From Paenibacillus sp. (lineage in GTDB: Bacteria > Bacillota > Bacilli > Paenibacillales > YIM-B00363): 64,000 bases of DNA. This document shows, piece after piece, positions 16,367 through 23,171 of the stretch; position 1 is the first letter of the stretch; the number at the start of each line of letters is the position of its first letter. The stretch is from positions 33,780 to 97,779 of the forward strand of contig NZ_JAPSKE010000022.1 in the NCBI RefSeq assembly GCF_031177825.1, written 5' to 3'. The translations under genes were made by a program, and so were the position numbers. Under the pieces are notes generated by a model. The model was not told the DNA's origin. It saw nothing but the letters and a program-made list of their open reading frames with translations, and searched no databases.

Positions 16367-18436
16367 TCATTCCGGGCGGTTGGCGGAAGCGTTGCCGATT
16401 ACGAACGGCGAGACGACGCCTTCGTAGGCGAGGTGCATCGACATTCCGATCGCCGCGTGGATCAGGTTGTGGCAATGGTCCATCCATACGCCGGGGTTGT
16501 CGGCCCGGTACGCGACTTCGTACGTATCGCCCGGAGCCACGTACAGCGTATCCGAGTACCATGGACTGCCGCCGACCGGGGCGCCGTTCCGGCTGAGCAC
16601 GAGCATATGGTGACCGTGCAGATGCATCGGATGATCCACCATGCCGCGATTCGCGATCGTCGTCTTTACCAGATCGCCTTCCCGTACCATAAACATCGGC
16701 GTATTCGGGAATACGTGCCCATTGATCGTATACAGCTGCTCGAACGTTCCGTTATAGAAGCCGAGCTTGTTATCCAGGATCATCGTGAATTCCCTGTCGA
16801 ATACGCTGCTTAGATCGAACGGCAAGGCGGCGGGCTTGCCGTAGAACGCCGGATCGAACCGTTCCCCATCCGGGACGGGCGGCGCCTCGCCTTCGCCGTC
16901 GGCGCTAAACAGCAAACCCGTCCCCGCTCCCCTCCCGACGGCGAGATACACCGGTTGCTCCGGCATAACGAATTCCACGTCGTACCGGCCGCCTGTCGTC
17001 AGCTCCAGTCGCGCGTCGGTCAAGTCGCTCGGCTCGTTCCACTCGACGCCGTCGATCGCGACGACCTTGAAGGGAGCGCCCACGATTCGGTATGCCTGCT
17101 GGACCCAGTTGTCGGTGTTGATCAGCCGCAGCCGCACCGTCGTCCCCGGCTCCGCGGATACGCGCTTCAGCGCCTCGCCGCCTAGCGGGTCCCCGATCGC
17201 GAGCCCATAGCCCTGCCACTCGTGGGTCATCACGGTGACGTCCATTCGTTCCGCCGAACCCGCTCGCCCCGCGAGGGGCTTCGGGTCGACGATCAGGGCG
17301 CCGAACAACCCCATCTTAACGCCTTCAGCCGAATGCTGATGCGTGTGATACCAATACGTTCCCGTCTGATCGGCGACGAATCGGTACACATGGCGCTCCC
17401 CCGGCATGACCGCATTCTGCGTCGCCCCGGCCACCCCGTCTTCCGCGTTCGGCACGTTCAGCCCATGCCAATGCAAGGTCACGCCTTCTTCGATATCTTT
17501 GTTCACTAACGTAACCTCCACCAGCTGTCCGTATTCGAATCGCAGCTCGGGCCCCTGCAGTTGACCGTTATACGTCCATGCTTCCATCGTCCTGCCGTTC
17601 GGGAGCGTCACGAGCTTCTTCTCGGCGGTTAAGGTGACCTTCCGATCGGGCGTACGGTCCCTTGGGCCCGTCAACGACTCAACGCTCGTCGGAACGACGG
17701 AACGATGATCGCCGTGACGACGCTCGCTCGGAACGCCTCCGCCGAAGTCCATAGAGCCGGTCATCATGCTCATCTGTCCCGGCAGCTTCGAAGCGAGCGA
17801 ACCGAAGTACATCCATCCCGCGAAGATGGCCGAGGCGACCGCGACCGTCCCCAGCATCCGCAGCCACTCGCCGCGAGATCCGTTGCGGTTGCGCCGCCGC
17901 TGATGATAGGCGGAGCAAGCGATCAGAACCGCCGCGGCGGCGAGGGGGGTCAGAATTTCGACCCAGCGGAACGGCACCGGCGGGGCGAACAAATAGTAGA
18001 GGCTAAGCCCGGTCAGCCATGCGGCGACTCGAATCGGCAACGCGAGGAGCGGATGGCCGGCCCCGGCGCGCAGCTCGTCGCCGATCGCGGCGTCGTCCCG
18101 CGCCGGCGACGCGGTCCGGATCGTCCTCGCGATTCTCGGGAAGGCGAGGCCCGCGGCCGCGAACGCCGAGAGGAGCAGCAGCGGAAGATGCACGAGCCAC
18201 CTCTCCTGCGTGAACATCCACCCGAGCTCCTGATGCATGCGGGAAAACACGACGAGGCGGCCGGCCGCCGCCAGAATGCCTAACGAGCCCGCGGCCAGCG
18301 CGACCCATCCCCGCCGAACGAGTTTCTTGCGATCCTTCGAGGCGGACATGCGCGAGGCTCTCGACGCCGCGATCCAAAAGCAAACCAAAGAAATGAAAAT
18401 CAATCCGCCGTCCAAGCCGAATAACAACGGGTACAT
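16367..18436 (-). CDS. Multicopper oxidase fused to an N-terminal membrane domain
   Basis: A 689-residue protein. The first ~225 residues hold about five hydrophobic segments, then three cupredoxin domains follow. Copper ligands are clear: HWHG (about residue 325), HTHQHS (about 368), HPMHLHGHH (about 600) and HCHNLIHAAIGM (about 655), so type 1, 2 and 3 copper sites are complete. An M-M-rich segment (GQMSMMTGSMDFGGG) lies at the junction and may collect copper. The oxidase domain would face outside, anchored by the N-terminal bundle. Family members oxidise copper(I), metals or phenols. Stand-alone transcription is likely because a strong terminator lies upstream (18572-18619). Substrate unknown. 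Confidence 0.85.
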   Translation of the reverse strand: MYPLLFGLDGGLIFISLVCFWIAASRASRMSASKDRKKLVRRGWVALAAGSLGILAAAGRLVVFSRMHQELGWMFTQERWLVHLPLLLLSAFAAAGLAFPRIARTIRTASPARDDAAIGDELRAGAGHPLLALPIRVAAWLTGLSLYYLFAPPVPFRWVEILTPLAAAAVLIACSAYHQRRRNRNGSRGEWLRMLGTVAVASAIFAGWMYFGSLASKLPGQMSMMTGSMDFGGGVPSERRHGDHRSVVPTSVESLTGPRDRTPDRKVTLTAEKKLVTLPNGRTMEAWTYNGQLQGPELRFEYGQLVEVTLVNKDIEEGVTLHWHGLNVPNAEDGVAGATQNAVMPGERHVYRFVADQTGTYWYHTHQHSAEGVKMGLFGALIVDPKPLAGRAGSAERMDVTVMTHEWQGYGLAIGDPLGGEALKRVSAEPGTTVRLRLINTDNWVQQAYRIVGAPFKVVAIDGVEWNEPSDLTDARLELTTGGRYDVEFVMPEQPVYLAVGRGAGTGLLFSADGEGEAPPVPDGERFDPAFYGKPAALPFDLSSVFDREFTMILDNKLGFYNGTFEQLYTINGHVFPNTPMFMVREGDLVKTTIANRGMVDHPMHLHGHHMLVLSRNGAPVGGSPWYSDTLYVAPGDTYEVAYRADNPGVWMDHCHNLIHAAIGMSMHLAYEGVVSPFVIGNASANRPE

Positions 18437-18807
18437 AAGCGATTCCCCTTTTTCGCAATCCAGATTCCGGTTCGTCGAACCACGTTCATCTTATCGAACG
18501 GAATGGATTCGCTTGAAGGGGCTGCGGAACGGTTCCTTCCCAGCCCGGAGTCGTGCCCCTCGAAGAACGCGAAAGAGGCCCTCGCCCCATCGGAGCGAAT
18601 CTCCGATGGAGCAAGGGCCGACCGCCGCCTGCAATTATACAGTTATTCGTTCCGGGATAACCTTCGAAGTTTACAGCACCTGCGAAAATACCTTTATTTC
18701 CCGCTTCCGCGAAACAACATCGCCGGAATACCTGCAGGTTTGCAGATATTCCGCCATTTCACGCCTTTTTCCGTTCAATTACATGTATTTCTACATTCCC
18801 CGCTCCG
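18437..18807. other. Gene-free stretch between nrdF and the multicopper oxidase
   Basis: No credible gene is visible. It contains a strong minus-strand terminator at 18572-18619 and a second hairpin at 18725-18752 (GGAATAtCTGCA / TGCAGgTATTCC). Bases 18640-18790 also hold a loose repetition of AATACCTGCA-like and AAATACCT-like blocks of unknown origin. A weak minus-strand promoter could lie near 18490-18520. Confidence 0.5.
18572..18619 (-). terminator. Strong intrinsic terminator of nrdIEF
   Basis: A 19-bp stem (18577-18595 with 18601-18619, two G-T-type mismatches) with a 5-nt loop is followed on the minus strand by TCTTTC. It is 190 bp after nrdF and insulates the multicopper oxidase gene. 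Confidence 0.8.
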
Positions 18808-19767
18808 TCAGAACACGAAATCCTCGTCCCGCAACGGTTCCACGCGAATCGTGCGCACGTAGCCGTTCCCCTTCTTCGAGAAGAAATCGTGCTGCTTCGT
18901 CTGGGTGCGAAGCCCGTTCATGACGATCGGATTGATCTCTTCCTCGGCGAAAGGCGGCTCGAGGCCTAAGTTCATGAACGCCTTGTTCGCGTTATAACGA
19001 AGGAACGCCGTCACTTCGCCGGCCAGTCCGACCGGTGCGTACACCTCTTCCGTGTAGCGCGTCTCGTTGTCATGAAGCAGGTCGAGCAGCCCCCGCACCG
19101 TCTCTTCCGCTTCCGCTTGCTCGCCCGGAAGCAGCTCCGCGAACACTTCCTGGGCCAATACGCCGACGTACAGGCCATGGATGCTCTCGTCCCGCAAAAT
19201 CAGATCGATGATTTCGCCGCTGCTCGTCATCTTCCCTTGCCCCGCCAAGTAAAGCGGATAGAAGAAGCCGCTGTAGAACAAATAACTTTCGAGCAGCACC
19301 GAGGCGGCCATCGCCAAGTACAGCCCTTTCCGATCCGTAATAGAATTGTAGTAAGCCGTCACCGTCTCTGCCTTCCGCTGCAGCAGCGGATGCCGCTCCA
19401 CCCAGCGGAACAGACGATCGATCTCTTCGCCCGTCGCGAGCGTCGTGAAGATGCTGCTGTACGACTTCGCGTGGATTTGTTCCATCATCCCCATAAAGCT
19501 AAGGACGGCTTTGCGCTGCAATCCGTCGACATGCTCGACGAGCCTCGGCATGCCGACGCCGCCCTGCACCGTGTCCAGCAGCGTCAACCCTGCGAGCACC
19601 TTCATATAGACGTCGCGCTGCTCGTCCGTCAGCGTCAGCCACGACATCTTGTCGTCCGACAGCGGAATCTCCTCGTCCGTCCAAAATTGCATAATGTTCT
19701 GATTCCAAAAGTTGATCGTAAAGTCGTCGTCCGACCGGTTCCAATTCACGGCGCGCAATACTTCCAT
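18808..19767 (-). CDS. nrdF: Class Ib ribonucleotide reductase, small (radical) subunit
   Basis: A 319-residue NrdF. The dimetal ligands and radical Tyr are readable: Asp in LTLLDTVQGG, Glu and His in MMEQIHAKSYSSIF (with the Tyr in YSS), Glu in VLLESYLFYSGF, and Glu/His in RDESIHGLYVG. It houses the Mn- or Fe-tyrosyl radical used to reduce ribonucleoside diphosphates. It follows nrdE by 22 bp. Class Ib activity needs NrdI (present upstream) for the manganese form; no nrdH glutaredoxin is adjacent. Confidence 0.95.
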   Translation of the reverse strand: MEVLRAVNWNRSDDDFTINFWNQNIMQFWTDEEIPLSDDKMSWLTLTDEQRDVYMKVLAGLTLLDTVQGGVGMPRLVEHVDGLQRKAVLSFMGMMEQIHAKSYSSIFTTLATGEEIDRLFRWVERHPLLQRKAETVTAYYNSITDRKGLYLAMAASVLLESYLFYSGFFYPLYLAGQGKMTSSGEIIDLILRDESIHGLYVGVLAQEVFAELLPGEQAEAEETVRGLLDLLHDNETRYTEEVYAPVGLAGEVTAFLRYNANKAFMNLGLEPPFAEEEINPIVMNGLRTQTKQHDFFSKKGNGYVRTIRVEPLRDEDFVF

Positions 19768-19789
19768 GGCGGTTCTCCTATCTAGCGTT

Positions 19790-21874
19790 TTATACCGAGC
19801 AGGCGATGCAATCTTCCACGGACAATCGGTTCGTTCTCGTATAATACAGCGACTTCAACCCTTTGCGAGCCGCGTAAATATAATATCGGGCGAGCTCCCG
19901 CGTCGTAATGTCGCTGTTCACGTGCAGCACGGTCGAGATGCCTTGGTCGACGTGCGTTTGAATTTCGGCGATCAGATCGAGCACCTTGAACTGGTTCATC
20001 TGGTAGGCCGACTTGTAGTAAAACACGTTATCCGGCTGCAGGAACGGCATCGGATAGTACGTCGTCGAATTGGCATACGTCCTCGTCTCGATGAGCTCGA
20101 CGATCGGCATAACGCTGGACGTCGCGTTCTGCACGTACGAGATGCTCTGCGTCGGCGCGATGGCCAAACGATAGGCGTGGTATAACCCATGCCGCTTGAC
20201 GCCCTCCTCGAGCCGCTTCCAATCGTCTTGCGTCGGCAGCCCGACGCCTTCGAACAAGGCTGCGACGCGCGGCGTCGCCGGACGGTAATCCGTCTCCCGA
20301 TAGCGGGCGAAATAAGCGCCGGACGCGTACTCGGACCGCTCGAAGCCTTGGAACGTCTGACCGGTATCCCGCGCGATCCACATGCTCTTTTCGATCGAAT
20401 AGTAATTGACCGCCATGAAGAACGCCCGGACGAAGTCCTTCGCTTCTTCGCTCTCGTACGCGATCTTGTGTTTCGCCAAGTACCCGTGGAGGTTCATGGC
20501 GCCTAACCCGACCGAGTGCAGCTCGCGGTTCGCCTTCGCGACGCCCGGCGCGTTCACGATGCCGGTCATGTCGCTGACCGCGGTCAAGGCGGTCATCCCC
20601 TCGTGCACCGACTCCCGGATTTTGCGAAGCTCCATCACGTTCGCGATGTTCAGCGACGCGAGATTGCAGCTAATGTCCCGACGGATGAGGTCGGGCTGGC
20701 CGTAATCGCCGATTTCCGACGTCTCCTGCAGCTGGAATATTTCGGTGCACAGATTGGACATCCGAATGCTGCCGATGTTTTTCAACGCATGGCCGCGGTT
20801 CGCGTTCGTCTTGTTCATGATGTACGGGTAACCGGACTCCATCTGCACCGAAGCGATTTTCACGAGCATGTCTCTGGCGCTCATGACGGCCTTCTTCTTG
20901 ACGCGGTCGTCGGCCAGCAGCGTCTCGTACATGGCGTCGATGTCCAGATCGTCGAGATGCGCGCCGTACGCTTTGTACACGGTGTAGGGCGCGAAGACAT
21001 GAAGCGGTTCGTTGCGCTCCGCCAAGTCGTAAAACTTCTGCGGCACGATCAGTCCGATCGATAACGTCTTCAGCCGGGTCTTTTCGTCCGCGTTAATTTT
21101 CTTGCTGTCTAAGAACTCCATTACGTCCCAGCCGAAAATGTTATAGTAGGCGGCCCCGGACCCTTTCCGCTGCCCCATCTGATCGGCGTAAGAGAACGCG
21201 TCCTCCATCAGCTTCAGCACCGGCATGATTCCCTTGGCCGCGCCTTCCACCCCTTTGATCGACTCGCCTCTCCCCCGCAGCTTCGACAGGTTGACCGCGA
21301 CGCCGCCGCCCAGCTTCGACAGCTGCATGCAAGTGGAGAGCACGTAATTAATCGAATTCAGCGTATCGTCCATCTCGAGCAGGAAGCAGGACACCATCTC
21401 GCCGCGTCGGCTCTTCCCCGCGTTGAGGAACGTCGGCGTCGCCGGCTGCACCCGCTGCTCCATCATCGCCCCCGTCAACGCGCGAGCGACGTCGACGTTC
21501 CCGCGACCCAGATGAAGCGCCACCATGGCGACGCGGTCCGCGTAATGCTCGTAATACTTCGTGCCGTCGTTGCTCTTGAGCGCGTAATCCGTGTAGAACT
21601 TGCTGGCGGCCATATAGGAAGGAAACGTAAAGTCGTACCGATACGCGATCCGATAGACGTCGTCGACTTCTTCTTCGGTATAGGACGCATAGACGTTTTC
21701 ATAATAGTCGTGTTCGATCAAATACTTCATTCTCTCCTTCGTCGTCGCGAAGACGACGCTCTTGCCCGCCACCTCGTCCATGAAAGCGGCGACCGCTTCC
21801 CGGTCCCGCTCCAACCGGAAGAAGCCTTCCCGATCCCGCTGCATCAGCAAATTGTTCAATTCAATATGTCGCAA
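19790..21874 (-). CDS. nrdE: Class Ib ribonucleotide reductase, large (catalytic) subunit
   Basis: A 694-residue NrdE with substrate-site blocks PATPTFLNAGKSRRGEMVSCFLLEMDD, LSKLGGGVAVNLSKLRGRG, CTEIFQLQ, and RDISCNLASLNIANVM, and a C-terminal Cys pair (DCIACSV) for re-reduction by a glutaredoxin/thioredoxin. There is no ATP-cone, as normal for class Ib. The frame is open to 22045, but TTG at 21874 is preferred: GGGGGT lies 9 nt upstream, the length then matches NrdE, and the upstream residues are Arg/Ser-rich shadow of nrdI. The start lies 14 bp inside the nrdI end, so translation is coupled. Confidence 0.94.
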   Translation of the reverse strand: MRHIELNNLLMQRDREGFFRLERDREAVAAFMDEVAGKSVVFATTKERMKYLIEHDYYENVYASYTEEEVDDVYRIAYRYDFTFPSYMAASKFYTDYALKSNDGTKYYEHYADRVAMVALHLGRGNVDVARALTGAMMEQRVQPATPTFLNAGKSRRGEMVSCFLLEMDDTLNSINYVLSTCMQLSKLGGGVAVNLSKLRGRGESIKGVEGAAKGIMPVLKLMEDAFSYADQMGQRKGSGAAYYNIFGWDVMEFLDSKKINADEKTRLKTLSIGLIVPQKFYDLAERNEPLHVFAPYTVYKAYGAHLDDLDIDAMYETLLADDRVKKKAVMSARDMLVKIASVQMESGYPYIMNKTNANRGHALKNIGSIRMSNLCTEIFQLQETSEIGDYGQPDLIRRDISCNLASLNIANVMELRKIRESVHEGMTALTAVSDMTGIVNAPGVAKANRELHSVGLGAMNLHGYLAKHKIAYESEEAKDFVRAFFMAVNYYSIEKSMWIARDTGQTFQGFERSEYASGAYFARYRETDYRPATPRVAALFEGVGLPTQDDWKRLEEGVKRHGLYHAYRLAIAPTQSISYVQNATSSVMPIVELIETRTYANSTTYYPMPFLQPDNVFYYKSAYQMNQFKVLDLIAEIQTHVDQGISTVLHVNSDITTRELARYYIYAARKGLKSLYYTRTNRLSVEDCIACSV

Positions 21875-22220
21875 GACGTTGTACCCCCGTGAGAAAAGTT
21901 TGTACGTCGCGGCTCGTGCCCGACAGCTCGAACTTCGAGACGATCGGCACGCCGAACGTCCGAGAAATATAGTCCGCGCTCTTCGCGAAGCTTTCGCCCC
22001 AATTCCGATTGCCGCTGGCCGCCACCCCGCGAAGGAAAGGAGCATTGTTCTTCAAGAACGCCATGACGTTCTCGGGCGGCTGGCCGAACCCGGTCGTATA
22101 CGTGACCAACACGAACGGCTCGTCCACCGTCATTTCGTCCTGAATTTTGCGCGACGGCAGCTGCAGCTTCCGAATGAAGCGCTGCACGTTGCCCGTTCTG
22201 GATTCGAACATCACTAACAT
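21861..22220 (-). CDS. nrdI: NrdI flavodoxin-like ribonucleotide reductase maturation protein
   Basis: A 119-residue NrdI with the flavodoxin-like start MLVMFESRTGNVQRFIRKL, the TYTTGFGQPPENVMAFL block and GVAASGNRNWGESFAKSADYISRTFGVPIV. NrdI supplies oxidant (superoxide) to assemble the Mn(III)2-tyrosyl radical of NrdF. It is the first gene after the riboswitch-terminator module, with its start about 30 nt downstream of the terminator T-run and AGGAGAGGAGCC as ribosome-binding site. Confidence 0.93.
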   Translation of the reverse strand: MLVMFESRTGNVQRFIRKLQLPSRKIQDEMTVDEPFVLVTYTTGFGQPPENVMAFLKNNAPFLRGVAASGNRNWGESFAKSADYISRTFGVPIVSKFELSGTSRDVQTFLTGVQRLATY

Positions 22221-22251
22221 CGTCGATCAGGCTCCTCTCCTGCGAAAAAAA

Positions 22252-22298
22252 CATAGAAAAAGCGTACCCGGCAAGGAACGCGATGCCGAATACGCTTT
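22252..22298 (-). terminator. Terminator of the cobalamin riboswitch expression platform
   Basis: On the minus strand AGCGTA-tt-CGGC (22285-22296) pairs with GCCG-gg-TACGCT (22261-22270), followed by a run of T (22256-22260 and more). It is placed between the cobalamin aptamer and nrdI, so cobalamin binding would favour termination. Confidence 0.82.
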
Positions 22299-22377
22299 GA
22301 GGACAGTCCATGCCGATAGAGCACGCTGCAAACGAAGCAAACGTCGGACACCTTCCTATCTGCCGTAGGGGTTGTCA

Positions 22378-22549
22378 AGAATAGGCAGGTCTCCTGGCTC
22401 GGAATCGACATGCGCTTCGCCTTCCCGGCCGAATACCGGCCAGTGGCGTATCGAAGCGCACTCCTCCATACAGTGGCGGGACCGCGCCGGATTTTCACCG
22501 GGCTTCCCTATTAAGTCTACTTTCGGTTCGAAAGTAAGACACCTATTCG
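22378..22549 (-). promoter_or_regulatory. Cobalamin (B12) riboswitch upstream of nrdIEF
   Basis: The minus strand has the conserved cobalamin aptamer order: GGGAAGCCCGGTGAAAATCC, then CCCGCCACTGTATG (B12 box region), GCCACTGG, a CCGG hairpin, GGGAAGGCG and AGCCAGGAGACCTGCC. A closing P1 stem GAATAGG / CCTATTC joins 22542-22548 with 22379-22385. Expressed with the terminator at 22252-22298 it forms an OFF switch that lowers the B12-independent reductase when cobalamin is plentiful, as known for other organisms carrying a B12-dependent class II enzyme. Confidence 0.93.
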
Positions 22550-22554
22550 AATAA

Positions 22555-22605
22555 CAATATGTAGATGTTGGATACTAATTTATCTCAATATATTGAGGTT
22601 GTCAA
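22555..22605 (-). promoter_or_regulatory. nrd promoter with two NrdR-box-like sites
   Basis: On the minus strand TTGACA (22600-22605) and TAAATT (22577-22582) are spaced 17 bp. Within the spacer CTCAATATATTGAG (22584-22597) matches the core of the NrdR box (CwAtATaTwG). A second copy, CTACATATTG (22555-22564), one mismatch from the core, lies just after the expected start. The centres are 31 bp apart, three helical turns, as is typical for tandem NrdR boxes. This would let the ATP/dATP-sensing repressor NrdR block initiation. Confidence 0.75.
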
Positions 22606-23085
22606 CGACAATAACGAAAAAAACGAGAAGCCGCGCGAGGCGGCTCCTCCTTCTTCTTCGCTAGATTTCGACTCTTCCCTCGTCGCGAGCGGTTCATTAA
22701 GCCTCAGCGTTTGCAGCAACCTGTACAGCAGCTCCGCGCTTTCGGCTCTCGTGGCCAAGCGGTTGGCCTCGATGGCGAATGTGTCTTCCTTCGCCATAAT
22801 TCCGTTCGCTAGAAGCATATCCACCGCTTCCTCGGACCACGCCGCGAAGCCTCGATCGGGCTCGAAGTTTTGCGGCTGCTCGCTTTTCAACACGGGTCTT
22901 CCCGAGTACCCGTAGGCTTTGAACAACCCTAGCTTAGAAGCGGTCTCTACAGCGTCATAGTACCAATCCTCCGGCGCGACATCCTTGAATGTCTGACTCG
23001 TCGCTCCTGTCGTCGCCGCGATTCCCAGCGCGCGAATGAGCATCACCGCGAATTCCGCTCTCGTAACGGTGTTGTTTGACCTCAA
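22585..23085 (-). pseudogene. SLH-domain protein remnant
   Basis: A 166-codon frame with VTRAEFAVMLIRALGI, FKDVAPEDWYYDAVETASKLGLFKAYGY and a second partial repeat (MLLANGIMAKEDTFAIEANRLATRAESAELLYRLL), which are S-layer homology motifs. The frame begins with TTG directly after an in-frame stop and lacks the N-terminal part of the first repeat and any signal peptide. At the other end it runs through a GCCGC/GCGGC hairpin with T-run (about 22616-22650) and stops inside the nrd promoter, so its original stop is lost. The surface-anchored protein it came from is gone. Confidence 0.6.
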
Positions 23086-23132
23086 TTCTTACATAGTTTT
23101 ATAGGGAATTTCACATCCTACTAAATATATAG

Positions 23133-23162
23133 AAAAAGAGCCGAGCGACGCGCGCTCGACTC
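23133..23162 (-). terminator. Terminator of the beta-galactoside operon
   Basis: Minus-strand stem GAGTCGAGCG / CGCTCGGCTC (one mismatch) followed by TTTTTC, ten bases after the GH2 stop. Confidence 0.82.
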
Positions 23163-23171
23163 TCGATTCCT

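Noticed and set aside
22378..22549. Reading this region as a plus-strand RNA
   Set aside because: The conserved cobalamin blocks and the P1 stem read in the right order only on the minus strand, towards nrdI.
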